Positions 21,698 through 34,131 of a stretch of 64,000 nt of DNA are shown here, one piece after another. The notes under the pieces are model-generated. The model saw only the letters and a list, made by a program, of their open reading frames with translations, was not told the DNA's origin and made no database searches. Within the stretch, counting starts at the first letter, position 1; each line of letters begins with the position of its first letter. Source of the stretch: Tretioscincus oriximinensis (lineage: Eukaryota > Chordata > Lepidosauria > Squamata > Gymnophthalmidae). The stretch spans positions 677,962-741,961 of the forward strand of contig JAJVDF010000499.1 of NCBI GenBank assembly GCA_022410635.1, read 5' to 3'. Made by a program: the position numbers and the translations under genes.

Positions 21698-22558
21698 AAT
21701 TCCACATGTTACCCTGACTCATAGAGCAAGAATCTGGTTGTCTGGATTTTTTTTAATTGGGAAGCCAAAGGATTTTAGTCGGGGTTTCCTGACAAGTCTT
21801 GATGTAAACTGCATTTTTATCAGTCACATCAGATGATAATCTTGGCTTATCTTGTCCAAAGGACAAAAGAGTGAAATTCAGCAACGTCGTTTTCTTGTCA
21901 AGACCGAATTATGCTATTGTGGCAGGAACAGGAAAATTTTTGTCAAAAGGACAAGAGAGAAAGCAGGCAAGCAAAAGATACAGTAAAATGGGGTCAAGTT
22001 ATAACTCCATGGAAATGCCACATCTGTTCTTCAGTGAAGAAGCTGGTTTAAGTCCACACAGAGAAATTTTGACTGTATTTATTTATTGTTGCAAAAGGAC
22101 GCTTTTTTATTGCTGCCCTTCATTTGTCAGCTATTTTTTTTCTTATAACCCCCCCTGCCCCCTGCCCCCCCCCAGCCCCCCCAGCCCTGGTTATATGTAA
22201 CCCATTCTGTATCTTACCATGGTTCCTGTAGGTAAAAGTACAAGATGACCTCTAGATGTCTTTTCTTTCTATGAAAGGAGCTGCTATGTACACATGTGCA
22301 CAAACAAACTGGGAATCAACAATAAATTTATTGTTCATGGTAGATGAAACAATTAAGCTTACATAAAAGTTGGGCTCAGTGGTCATGGACTACAGACTTG
22401 TTGCCTTGAACATAACAGTAAAATCTGTCATTTACTCTGCACCGGACTGATATGAGTAAAATCTATTTGAAGGTATCTTGTTTGTAAACATTTGTCAGAT
22501 TCTAATTTTTTTTCCTTTTTTGTATTAAAAATTCAAAATATGGATGTATATGAAACAA

Positions 22559-22564
22559 AATAAA
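22559..22564 (+). terminator. BPTF: Possible proximal poly(A) signal of BPTF
   Basis: AATAAA within ACAAAATAAATGGAG, about 860 nt after the stop codon, followed by GT/T-rich sequence. Confidence 0.5.
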
Positions 22565-23975
22565 TGGAGATCATTGCTCTCTCCACAAATGTAGATGTCT
22601 TTTGAATGTCCGCTGACGTTTTTGAGGTGTCAGGTGAGAGTAAGGATGCCTCAGGTGTGGCAGGAAAAGGAAAATAGGAGTGAAAGTGTGAACAGTTCCA
22701 AAATAGGATTCTGCTGACTTTAGGATGACTGTGATAAAAACTTTTATCGTGGTGCAGTAATTTTTACCTTGAAGACAAAGCTTGCTTTGAGAACTTTCAT
22801 CCATCTTTTTCCAATAAGGTAGTTTCAAGCAAATAAGTGATCATGTAGGGCTTAATACTGGGGTCAGAAATTGGTTTTATTTTGTGATTGTTATTTTTTT
22901 CTGTTATAGAAAAGATATTTTAAAAAGAGATAGGAGCCAAAGTGGCTTTACACATTTTTAATGCATTCTAACAAGTCAATTTGTGCTGTCGGTGATCATT
23001 TTTTATGTACGACAAAGATCGGCAGCCATTGGGTTTTGGTAGCAATTCACCTGTACTAACTAGTTTTGCACTAATTCACAGTTTTGCCCTTCAGTGATCT
23101 GGATTTTTTCTGACAGTGGATGAGCTTTCGTTGGGTCTAACCTCACCCTGCTATGCAAGAACCTTTTCTGTTAACTTTCTCGCAGATGTTGCTGTCAACC
23201 ACAGTTTTCTTATAAGTACCGTCTCAGGTGTACAGATACTTTGGCATTGATTTCCTTTATGAAAGCCTAAGCTTTTTGTACATAGACACATAGTCGTTTT
23301 AACCCATGTGAAATCAAATGAATTGTTCATTGTGGAAAGAGCATCCATTTATGCTTCTTAGATAATAGGAAAAAGTATTTGTGCTTTTAGGATAATGTTG
23401 TCTTTGGACTTTTTACAAAGAGATGCTACATATTGTATGCATTATGTTTATAAAAGAAGATGATTTTCAACCATAATCTCAAAATATTGTCTCTTCACAA
23501 TATTTCTGTATTCATACATAATGGCTGGCATTGAAAAACCATGTTGAGAAAATAACTTTCCTACATGTAGGCAATAGATCACTGTTTTTAACCAGTTGTG
23601 ACAGACTGAAGAATTATTTTTTTGTACATAATAGGACATTTCATCATAGAAAAATAAAGTAATGTTGTTGGACATCAGATTTGGTGGAGTTTCTAATGAA
23701 ACATCAGTTGTTTAAAATAGTAAATAGTAGCTGTGCAGCAATTCTTGGGAATTTTTCATATAATTACAAAAATGAGGAAAATGCTACTTTCATACACTTT
23801 TTATCAAGTTTCATCATTTTTCCTACTGTTTTGTAATATATACAGTTCTTAGCTGTATCAACACAATTCTTAGCTGTATCAACAATGATAATTTTTAGGG
23901 TTTTTTTTCTCCTTAAAGTTTAATTTATGAGCCAGTGTAATGTGTGTACATTTTAAATACCACTTCTGTAAAAGG

Positions 23976-23981
23976 AATAAA
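23976..23981 (+). terminator. BPTF: Likely distal poly(A) signal of BPTF
   Basis: AATAAA in AAAAGGAATAAAGAAAAT, preceded by TGTGTGTACATTTTAA and followed within 40 nt by T-rich sequence. It is the last good signal before sequence that carries interspersed repeats again. Confidence 0.55.
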
Positions 23982-24382
23982 GAAAATTATATTTACTCAG
24001 TTTTTTAAATGAAACAATGTGCAGAATTACTTGATTTTTTTTCTCCCCTTAATCTGAATCATTATTAAAGTGCCTGTTTATTCAGTTACCGAGATACGTT
24101 TCTAGTGCGGGTATTAAATATTACAAATCAAGTAAACTCTCAGCTCTTCGTCGGATTGAAAGATTTGTCAGTCTGTATCTAAACCGAGTTCCAGGGCTTC
24201 CCAAACCTTAGGAGTTGCTTTGTTTTCACTGGATTGGAACCTAGTCAATCAAACCAAATTACAATATCTTCTACCACAGCAGGCAAAATATAAGGAGAGG
24301 CTCAAACTAGAAACCCTCTTAAAATTTCCTAGTTAATATCTACATCCTACCTGATTTTCTTTGGCTGCTGCTTGGTATTTTA

Positions 24383-24580
24383 GAAGAAGAACTGGGTTCT
24401 TATACCCCACTTTTTCTCACCTTTCAAAGGGACTCAAAGCGGCTTACAAGGATATATTTTGCCCGTAGGCGTAATTACATTCTATCTTCCCCACCAGGCT
24501 CTGGGTTCCCATGTATCTACTTGCAGTCAGTTGCAACTTCTTGCAGTTCCTGCTTTCGAATAGCTGGGTTGGCTAGAGCT
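24383..24580 (-). mobile_element. tRNA-head SINE (CTT-tail family), head truncated
   Basis: Starts GAAGAAGAACTGGGTTCTTA and stops at GGTTGGCTAGAGCTA, missing the tRNA-like head. About 85 bp directly to its left (from 24299) also precede the SINE at 32416. Confidence 0.8.
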
Positions 24581-25309
24581 AACTACAAGTTTGAAAGCTT
24601 AGAAGCTTTTTGGTTGGGAATTTGCTCTTCCTCCTTCACAGTGTTTAAGACAGATTTATTCAAATATGGCAAATTATTCAAATAATTTCAACAGAGACCC
24701 AGTTAAAATATAGACCAGGGTATAAGTGCAAATAAATAAGTAAAAATTATGTCTTGATACGTAGGTAAACCACAGTTGTTATTATGAGCCTCCATTAAGT
24801 TTTAATGCCAGTATGCAACTTTCAAATTTGGGGATACCAAAAATGTTACATTCTTTTTTTCTTAATAGTGGCTAAAAAAATTGGCTACATTTTTTCAAAG
24901 GAATTGTTTATGTCATTCAAAAGTCATCATAAATACTATTCTTGGAGATCTTGTTGATGCTGGAAGTTAAATATTTAATTAACATTCTTCAGGTTTCTTT
25001 ATATAAAATATTCAAACCTGCTAAATATTGTGGAAGTTTTGCATTACAAGAACAGTAAGGATTCCCAATAGACACCCTGTTTAAATTGCAATATTGAAAT
25101 AATTGCCTTTGACCCTGGAGAATAGATGCCTGTATTGTGGAGCTATAAAGGTGTAACTTAATTAAAGTTGGCTTAATTCAGAACTAAATAATTTGCCTTA
25201 AGCCATGTTCAAGGATTTGGGTACATATGAGTAAAAAGCTTCTCGTATCTTCAGTTTACAGTAAATAGAGAAATGCTTCATTGCACCATGATTACTGAGG
25301 GTACAAGCT

Positions 25310-25840
25310 CTGGTCATCACATCTCAAGAGGGATATTTTGGAACTGGAGAAGGTGCAGAAAAAGGCAACAAAAACGATCAAGTGTACAAAATGATTGAAG
25401 TGTACAAAATCATGCATGGGATGGACAGGGTGAATAGAGAAAAATGTTTATCATACAACAAAGACCAGAGGTCACTCCTTAAAACTGTTGGGTAGAAAAG
25501 TGAGAACAGACAAAGGAAAGTATTTTTTCACCCAGAGGATCATCGGCCTGTGGAATTTACTTCCTGAAGAGGTAGTGGTAGCTAAGAGCTTGGATAGTTT
25601 CAAGACAGGACTAGACAGGTTTATGGACACCAAGGGTATAAATGGGTACTAGGATGGATGTCTGGATGTTGCCTCCGGGATGGAGCAACAGGCAGGACTC
25701 CTGAGATACCATTTGTAAGGAGCATATTTGCTTTCCTCTGTTCGGACTGCCCAGGTGCATCTGGTGGGCCTCTGTGTGAGACAGAAGGCTGGACTTGATG
25801 GGCTGTGGCCCGATCCAGTGTGGCTCTTATGATTTTATGT
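25310..25840 (+). mobile_element. L3/CR1-type LINE 3' end
   Basis: Contains ACTGGAGAAGGTGCAGAAAA, CATGCATGGGATGGACAGGG, GTGGAATTTACTTCCTGAAG and the tail GGCCCGATCCAGTGTGGCTC. The coding remnant is short and has stops. Same family as 37880, 57372 and 61098. Confidence 0.75.
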
Positions 25841-28800
25841 AAACTTTTGCCAGCTGACCACGGCAAGATTATAATTCCATTAAGGGAGTTCACACCTTCA
25901 GAAACTCCAGATGTTGAAACTGAAGTGAATTGTTACTCCAGGTTGGACTCATAATAAAAATCCAATGATGGAAACTGAATGAAAATTTATCTAACTACTT
26001 GAAAAAAAACCTGAGGAACAAACTAAATGCTTTTGGAACTAACGCCCTTTGGCTTCTCCTGAGGTGGCTTTGGATTTTTATACAGATAATGGAAGTATAA
26101 AAATTACCACACAAAAATATAAAGGACAAATAACAACAGGCGTCCACTGTACAGTAACAAAAGAATTGTTTTATTTTTGTTATTTCAAAGTAGAACAAAT
26201 GCTGATCTAGAAATGTACCAAGATCTTAAATCTGTGTTTGAGCACTAATGGTACCTTTTCACTTTTTGACTATGAATTGGCACAAAACATTTAGTAGCAT
26301 TTTAAAGTAGAACTATTGCCGACACTTATAAAGTGGGATGTGCTCTGTCCATGAAATAACACAAGTTTTTGGAAAAGTCATGATAGCTCATCAGTTTTCT
26401 ACCATGTATACATGGCGTACACCTAAGTTTTAAGTTTCCGCCCCCCTTCAGAGTAGAAGAACATACAAACAAAGTGGTTAGTCATTTTCTTATCCATTTT
26501 TTGAGTTAGATAATGCTCAAAGGAAACAGCTGGGCATGCTGGCATGTTCTTCCAGTATGAAAGTGGACTGAAACTGTATTGAGCATTAAATGTGAATGTA
26601 AGAGAAAAACCCAGATTAGGTATAATAAACTATTCATGGAAAACACAGATGACTTCAGTCATACATTTTCTTTTGCATTAACAAGAGGAGACTGTATGCT
26701 TCTGTTCATAGTTTCCTAAATTTACATTTCAAATGAAAAACATACAAGGGTTGCTTTAATTTCCGCATGTAACTATGGTTTCTTGTTGGACATACAAAGT
26801 ATTCAGGGTGCTGAAGTACATGATAGTTTTCTAATTTCCATTCTGTAAAAGAGTTGGAAGACCATCTAGGTTCAGGCTCTAGCAGAGAAATGGGATCACT
26901 ACCTNAAAAAGTACTTCTACACCTGTACCGCAGTCCTTTAATGATACCTTGCACCATCGAAGGAGAACTTGGGATGTTTAAATGTAGACAGGACTAATAT
27001 GTCACAGAAATGAATGGATAAAACTATAATCCACTGCTGATTACACTTTCTGAAATAATTTCTTCAGTTTCAAAAGGGTATATTCTTTGAAAAAACTGAA
27101 TTAAAAAGGGTTTTTCCTTCAGAAAGCACATTAAATGATAGCGTAGCATCTTATCCTGTCTGTGATGGAAGGAATCTTGCATAGTAGCATGATTAATATT
27201 TGAATTAAAAATAGGAAATGGTGTAGGAAATAAATGAGTTCCTTCCTCCCACTTGTCTGGACTGTTGCCAGATGGTCTAATTTTAACAAAATGAAATGCC
27301 TTCATTCAAGGGGGGTGGGGAGGAATGGAGCCGTAACATCTTCTGCTATTTCCTCACACAATCTTGACCAACTTTATTCATTAAGATCATGCATTAACCT
27401 TTCAAAAACAATGATGGATCTTAAGAAAGGAACATCTGGGTATCCACAACTTAGGTGATTATGACCACCTAAAAAAAGTGTGATTAAGAGCACTGAAATT
27501 TTTTCATCAAACAAGAAACCAAGAATAGGGAGTTGGTTAAATTTGGGACATTAATTTATTATGCTTGAATGAGCTTTGCTATAAATGAATTTAGGAGCCA
27601 CAACAATGGAACTGGCCAGTCAATGGAAAACTGACTTCTGTTGATATTATTCGTTTGTGTGGAATTTTGTTAACACAATTGAGAATCGCAGTGTTTGCAT
27701 GCTGTTGGGTACAGTTCAGGGTGACTGAATTAATCTTGTTGTGTACATGAGGTCAGTAGAACATCAGCACAAACTATTTTGGTAGCCAAACAAAAAGAAG
27801 GGACAGAATAGAAATTTCATAAGTAAATGGAGTAAATAAAATTTAACTTTACTCGTGCAAAGCTGTTCTCTCTCTGATTCCAGTTTTTGGTGGGGCTCTG
27901 TGACTCATGGCAATTTGGATTCCTTTAATCCTGGTAATATGTCATTGGGTATGAGAGAAGATACTGCAGGTTGAGTAACAGAATACTTTAAAAGTTCTTC
28001 TTTCTATCAGATCTGGCTTTTAATCACACTCATTTTGATGGTTATCCAAAACAATGCCCTGCATTTAAAATTGAGTTCCAAATTAAAAACAATGCCAGCA
28101 TTGAGGATAGGTTTGTTGATTTCGTTTAAACATCTTCTATAGGTTTTCTATAGCATACGCAAAAAGTGGCTAATGATGGAAAGTGTCTCCACAANTGATC
28201 TTGGAAATTCCTAAGTTAGTCTATGTCCAAAAAACCTAGCAAGGAAGGCTCGTATGTCAGTAATCTCAGAGATTAACAAGAAAAAGATAGGCAGCATGAG
28301 CCTTTACAGGCTACTTCTTCTGATGCTTGAAAAGACTTGAAAACAGCCTTGAAAAAGCTAGTTACAATAACTATCCAACTGGTTCAGGTTAAGCTTTGGA
28401 AAATAACTCAAGGTTTTTGATAGAAAGAAATTGAGTGAATTTTTCATGGACATGTTACAGTTCTTGTGGCACTGTTTTGCACTTATAGAAACTTGGCCAG
28501 AGTTTGCACGGTGGTGTGTGGGAGTCAGTCAAATGTATAACCCACTGAAGTAATAAAGACATTAATGGGTTAGACTATTGCTATTGACACAAATTGTTAG
28601 AAAAAGTACCTTAATCAAATCTGTGTTGGCTATAGGTTGTAATGCAGGGTTGAAACCTTGGAACACAGATTCCTTTGTTGTGACTTTGGTGGTGTCAACG
28701 ATCAATAGCCCACTGAAACCAATTAATGTTTATCTCCCTTGCTCTCCAATCCTTCATGAAGGACCCTTTAAAGATCAAAATAATAAATGTTGCTTTTCTG

Positions 28801-28844
28801 GTGACAGCTTCAGGCCTGCTTGAATACTGAGAACCATTCCATCT

Positions 28845-29436
<592 letters not shown>

Positions 29437-29688
29437 CATGATTTCCCTCTCTAGGAGCATCTTGGACTAAGAAGAGAAAATGCTTTGGTTCATTACCAAG
29501 TTTGAAGTCTGGACATGGTTGACTGCAGTCCAAAGTGTCCACAACTAGCAAGTTAACTCGGAAGAAGAATTCATCAGGAGTGAGGTACAAGTGGTTCATC
29601 TTGTATAGGCCATTGCTGTTTATCAACAGTGTCACCAAATGTGCTCCTTTATGTATCTTGACAATGTCATGAACAATCCCGTTTACCG
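29437..29688 (-). CDS. C17orf58: C17orf58 exon 4, NTR-like domain core
   Basis: 252 nt, phase 1 to phase 1. It encodes VNGIVHDIVKIHKGAHLVTL, NGLYKMNHLYLTPDEFFFRV, VDTLDCSQPCPDFKLGNE and HFLFLVQDAPREGNHG. The alternating hydrophobic pattern fits the beta-barrel of NTR/TIMP-like domains, and the CSQPC pair adds two Cys. Confidence 0.93.
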
Positions 29689-29817
29689 CTAATGACAAAG
29701 ATTGGAAGAGTGGTATTAATTGAGCTGTGATATGAAACTGTTTACAAACATTCCCAATAGAAGTTAATTGTGCAATTTAAATCCATGTCAAATAAAAACT
29801 AACAATAGTGAAAAGCT

Positions 29818-30233
29818 GAAGCTACGCGCACACAGTGTTTTTCTATCTCGTTCGTAGCGTAATCAGGATGTCTCGGGCACATGTGCTAAGTGTTTTTCAG
29901 TAGTGGACCCGCAATAAATGCCTTTTTCCCCAGAATAAACTGTTGTTGAGATATTGAGCCATCGTTCCGGAGAAACCCCCATACTCTTACGACCATATGC
30001 ATGTGCACAAATTAGACGCAAGATAATAAAACATTTGAGAACTCAGCGGTTTCTATTGGCTGTTGCGAGTAAAAAAGAATTCTCGGACCGCACTGTGACG
30101 AGATCAATAAACGATGTTACGGAACTGGGGTCACGGAATATACGTTTTTGGTGTGCACAGACACACGGTTGCTTTATCCTGGATTATAGCATTGTACCGG
30201 TTTTTAAATCGTCGTGTGCACCTAGCCTAAACT
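29818..30233. mobile_element. CpG-rich non-autonomous DNA transposon (possible hAT type)
   Basis: A block of about 415 bp with many CpG dinucleotides in an otherwise AT-rich, CpG-poor intron. Its ends are imperfectly inverted: left CTACGCGCACACAGTG, right GTCGTGTGCACCTAGCCT. No protein of known type is encoded, and no clear target duplication was found. Confidence 0.5.
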
Positions 30234-30381
30234 AAATAGAGGTATTTCATAGTATTCATGCTACAGTGAGTAAAATAGTTCTACAGAGGTCCTTCAGATG
30301 TTGAAATGGGCAAGCATTTAAATAGGGCTTGGCTATTAATTGCTACGTTACATCCAAATGTTCCCTTCCAAATCAATCAAG

Positions 30382-30592
30382 TATTTATTTATTTATTTGT
30401 ACTTGTATCCCGCCCTACACCCAAAGGTCTCAGGGCGGCCAACCATAGGGTGTGCACATAGTTTTTGTTGCTTTCTCCACAACAGACACCCTGTGGAGTA
30501 GGTGGGGCTGAGAGAGTTCAAAGAACTGTGACTGGCCCAAGGTCACCCAGCTGGCTTTCAGGGAGGAGTGTGGAATCGAACCAGGAGACTAC
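30382..30592 (-). mobile_element. Sauria-type SINE, head truncated
   Basis: Minus-strand copy: TATTTATTTATTTG tail, CTTGTATCCCGCCC, core, and B-box side GGAATCGAACCAGGAGAC. The A-box part is replaced by a telomere-like repeat. Confidence 0.82.
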
Positions 30593-30593
30593 C

Positions 30594-30610
30594 AGGGTTA
30601 GGGTTAGGGT
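30594..30610. repeat. Short telomere-like repeat
   Basis: AGGGTTAGGGTTAGGGT, nearly three TTAGGG units, exactly where the head of the SINE at 30382-30592 should continue. Confidence 0.8.
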
Positions 30611-31493
30611 ATTTATTTAAGTATTGTATTTATCTTTCTTTCTTAGACTGAGTTTCCATTACACACTGAACCTTAGTTTCCATTGAACCTTAAGTTCCCT
30701 TCTGAATTTTTCTTCCCACACAATTTCTTTCTCTAGTCTTGCTCTGGGAATTCTAAAACATTTTCTTTTCCACCCTCTCCATGGGTCCCACTCTGTGCAA
30801 TCTGTGATTGGAGGCAATTCGGGCCATCAGATTCTGATTTCCTAGGTGTGGGAAAGACCAACTTTGCATTTCACTGCTGCCATAATATATAATGAAGTTG
30901 CCTGGCAGGACTAATGACCATTCCTAACACTGCCCCTTCTTCTGGCCCACCAAAATATATGATATACACATGTAACATTTCTTTACATGACATATTCATG
31001 TAACATTCTGTGCTGCTTCGTGAAATTAAGGGCACCATTTACTTACTTTACAGCTATTTTTGTGCATCATTTCAGAATAGCAGTTTTGGACAATTATGTA
31101 AAAGTAAAAGAGTGGGAAGGAAGAATAAGGGGAGAAAACATCCACACAGGTGTACTCTAAGGGATATGGTGAAAAAGAGTCCTGACGGCAGTTTCACCAA
31201 ATTATATGAAACTGAGAAGGGAAAGGAAAAGCAGAGGGTTAACTGTGTTTGAGGGGTTCACAAGTGCAGCATAAAGAAACCATAGCTGTTTAAGCATATT
31301 GGTGCTTTTGCACAAAAGTCTATCCCAAAAGAGAAAATGTGCCAAGGAAAAGGAGGGAGACATGGCTACAATGGGGAAAAGAAAGAAATGTCATTTTTCT
31401 TCCCACTTTTAGATACTGTTTAACCCTGTTTTTAATTTGTCCATTTTGTATTGATGTTTTATTGTTGGCCATCCTGAGACCTTTCTGAGACCT

Positions 31494-31667
31494 TATCTAT
31501 TTACAGTCAGTTGCTATTTCTTGCAATTCCTGCTTTCAAATAGCTGGGTTGTCTAGAGCTACCGGCTAGGATAAGGTGCTCATCCCTCCCCACATTCGAC
31601 ACAGCCTTCAAAACCCGATCTCCNAAGTGAGAAACTGTCTCTTTAGCGACTGAGCCATTTGTGCCTG
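31494..31667 (-). mobile_element. tRNA-head SINE (CTT-tail family), tail truncated
   Basis: Head half only: TTACAGTCAGTTGC to GTGCCTG. To its left (about 31410-31490) is another repeat tail (GTTGGCCATCCTGAGACC), so two fragments are joined. Confidence 0.72.
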
Positions 31668-32415
31668 CAGTTTCACCAAATTTAACATTGGACAGGAGTG
31701 GTTTTGGAACTACCCACCATCTATTCCAAATAGTAATTCTACATTCACACTTGGCAAAATAAAATGGGTTAAGATTCTAAAGATCTGACATCATCCAAAT
31801 CCATTATCCTCAGATCTGACACATACCAAATCCACTTTTAATAACTTTCCATAAAAGTCTGAGGAAAACCCAGAAAGACAATAAATGGCATCTTGGCGAT
31901 TGACCACGCCCTGAGAGTTACCAAGAAACTGTGACTGTTAAAGATTTGTAACTCTTTGTGCAGTCAAATTTGGCCTCAATTGGACAATCCTCTGTCCAAT
32001 CCGTGGGTTGGATTTAACCGTAGTAATATGTACTTCCTTAGTAACATGCACTTTCATGTACATCTCTCAATTAGTATATCTTATCTTAGTGTTACTGCAA
32101 TATCTGCAAATATACTTTTGTACCCTCTTATTTAAATATGTTCATAGTTGTCAGTTGTAACATTCATGCTTTAATTCTTTCAAGCATTTAGAAAGAAGTT
32201 TAAATTCTTTCGTTGTCGATGTATACATGGAGTTGTGATTGATTCCTGTTGACTGCATGGGTGCCTATAGGAGTATCTCAACACAGTTTTCTTAGCAAAA
32301 ATACAGAAGTGTTTGCCATTCTCTCCTTCCAGGGGCAGGCTCAAACTAGAAACCCTCTTAAAATTCCCTAGTTAATATCTCCATCCTACCTGATTTTCTT
32401 TGGCTTGGTAATTTA

Positions 32416-32716
32416 GAAGAAGAAGAAGAACTGGGTTCTTATAACCCGCTTTTTCTCACCTTTCAAAGGGACTCAAAGTGGCTTACAAGGGTATTTTGCC
32501 CGAAGGCTCACATTCTATCTTCCCCACCAGGCTATGGTGGTTCCCATGTATCTACCTGCAGTCAGTTGCAATTTCTTGCAGTTCCTGCTTTCGAATAGCT
32601 GGGTTGGCTAGAGCTACAGGCTAGTGGAAGGTGCTCACCCCTCCCCACACAGGGCTTCGAAAGCCGATCTCCCAGGCGAGAGACGAATTCCTAAACGACT
32701 GAGCTATCCGTGCCTT
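32416..32716 (-). mobile_element. tRNA-head SINE (CTT-tail family), full length
   Basis: GAAGAAGAAGAACTGGGTTC tail to the head at 32716 (reverse AAAGGCACGGATAGCTCAG). The left flank (32338-32415) is shared with the SINE at 24383. Confidence 0.85.
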
Positions 32717-32868
32717 TAGCTTCAGAGCAGACAGAATTGAAGAGCAGTTCATGTTTCTTTAGCATTGATGGTACTTTGGGGGACTTTTGAGATCTTCTCA
32801 ATCATGGAGGAGAGATACAAATCACAAATATCTACTTAATCAGTTTAGTTGCAGTTGGACAATCTTAC

Positions 32869-32949
32869 CGAATTCACTACCGCAGTAGGCCTCCACCTCT
32901 CCGGGGTCTTTCCTGCAATCAATCGCGCACACCTCTGTATTGTCAGCAT
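32869..32949 (-). CDS. C17orf58: C17orf58 exon 3, start of NTR-like domain
   Basis: 81 nt, too short to stand out as an ORF; found by frame and splice signals. Acceptor TTCCTGCTCTAG, donor GTAAGATT, phase 1 to phase 1. It encodes ADNTEVCAIDCRKDPGEVEA and YCGSEF. Three Cys (CxxxC...C) open the NTR domain, and the final split codon joins to VNGIVHDIV of exon 4. Confidence 0.92.
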
Positions 32950-33786
32950 CTAGAGCAGGAACAAGAACCAAATGGCTGGAAAGTAAGGCTGAATTAATTC
33001 AAATTAATCCAAGCAGAGGTACACTTAATACAGTAGTGCCTTTCAGAAGATATTTAAACGGGGCAACCTAGGTGCACATGACATGTTTTTTCTTCTTTTA
33101 TTATTATTAAGCCCTATTTTCCTTCACTTCATATACAAAAAACCTGACTAAAGCTCAAACTGCCTGCCTCCTATCTGCAGTCACTTCCTTCCATCTGGGT
33201 ATTAAAAGTCCAGTGTGCTATAAAGAAAGTGAATGACTGGTTTTTGTCTAAAATATATTTTAAGGCAATAGTGCCTTTGTATGCGACTCCACTTATTTGT
33301 GGATCATGTCCTGTGGTTCCTGGTGTTCATTTTTAAATGAAAATGGCTGCCGTTGAACAACCAGGAGTCCTCTGAGTGTCCAGTTCCCATCAGTCCCAGT
33401 TAGTTGAAATCCAAAAAGTATAGAANGGAAAAGGAAGGCAAAGCCTATGATCTCTGGGACAAGGATTTGTATACTAGAGCCAGAAAGTGCAGAAAGATGT
33501 AAGATTGTTCACTGCTTCTCCTTGAGCTCGTAAACCAAGTTTCTAAACCGTATGCCCTTGTACTCAGTTTTTATGCAAAAAAAAAAATATTTTTAGCAAG
33601 GGGGTCATATAATGCCTTGAACAATAACAAGAAAGAATTAGTAGCTGTAGTGTTCTCCATTTTAAAGGTTTGTATTTCTTTTATAAACTTACCAGATATC
33701 CCAGAGGGAGGGGGGAAGAGCAGGCCTGGGCAGGGGCGTGGCTTCCTGAATCCCTGTTTGGGAGGGGGCGTGGCTGGAGGAGCCAG

Positions 33787-33830
33787 CCAATGGGGCCTCG
33801 AATAGCCAGCTGGTCAGCAGATAAAAGGGA
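33787..33830 (+). promoter_or_regulatory. LTR promoter motifs (CCAAT, TATA-like)
   Basis: CCAAT at 33787-33791 and CAGATAAAAGG at 33818-33828 are spaced like a core promoter, with GC boxes 20-50 bp upstream. Transcription would run along the plus strand, antisense to C17orf58. Activity is not shown by sequence. Confidence 0.5.
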
Positions 33831-34125
33831 AGCTGACCAGGGCAAGAGGCCTTTCTGTCTAGTAAGACTTGTGGNGTAGCAAGTGGACAGAGGGCTCCGC
33901 TTCTGATCTGCCTCAGAGGGAGGGGGTGGGAGTGTATGGTGGCCTGGAAGAGTCAAAGTGGAGGCTTGACTTGGGGCTAAAACAAATAAATAGACACAGT
34001 GCCTGTTGTTTTAAGTTCTGGAAACAAAGGTTGCTCTTGCTTGGAGTTTGAGCTTGACTCAGGCTTGCTTTATAAAAGCCGAAGCTTTATTATTCTTATC
34101 TTCTTTCTATTTCTTTGTTGTAAAC

Positions 34126-34131
34126 AATAAA
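34126..34131 (+). terminator. LTR poly(A) signal
   Basis: AATAAA in TAAACAATAAACTT, about 300 bp after the TATA-like box, which would make the R region unusually long. Confidence 0.5.

Larger units (their letters stand above)
2740..24000 (+). other. BPTF: BPTF gene, 3' part (bromodomain PHD finger transcription factor)
   Basis: Ten exons, all with GT-AG borders and compatible phases, encode the last 805 residues of BPTF, the largest subunit of the NURF chromatin-remodelling complex. BPTF reads H3K4me3 through a PHD finger and acetyl-lysine through a bromodomain, and so anchors the ISWI ATPase SMARCA1 at active nucleosomes. The N-terminal half (DDT domain and first PHD) lies upstream of the window. 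The gene contains young repeats only in introns. The downstream boundary is the last polyadenylation signal near 23976. Confidence 0.95.
21698..24000 (+). other. BPTF: BPTF 3' UTR
   Basis: AT-rich sequence without recognised interspersed repeats, fitting a conserved 3' UTR. AATAAA hexamers occur at 22321, 22559, 23653 and 23976, so several poly(A) sites are possible. A C-rich tract lies at 22148-22190. The extent is inferred from the last signal and not from transcript data. Confidence 0.7.
24001..28844. other. Convergent intergenic region BPTF / C17orf58
   Basis: Tail-to-tail gap. It contains a SINE with a duplicated flank (24299-24580) and an L3-like LINE end (25310-25840). From 25900 to 28844 it is AT-rich and free of recognised repeats; part of it is probably the 3' UTR of C17orf58 (minus strand), but I could not define its end. 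Confidence 0.5.
29689..32868 (-). other. C17orf58: C17orf58 intron 3
   Basis: 3.2-kb GT-AG intron with a CpG-rich transposon-like insert (29818-30233), SINE copies at 30382, 31494 and 32416 and a short telomere-like repeat. 30640-31400 shows nothing recognisable. Confidence 0.65.

Noticed and set aside
29954..30235. 93-codon plus-strand ORF
   Set aside because: It lies in the CpG-rich transposon-like block and resembles no known protein; its length is not beyond chance.
30594..30610. True telomere or chromosome end
   Set aside because: Fewer than three units, and ordinary gene sequence continues on both sides.
33670..33956. ORFs on both strands around 33.7-33.9 kb
   Set aside because: They fall inside the solo LTR, overlap each other and carry no retroviral protein motif.
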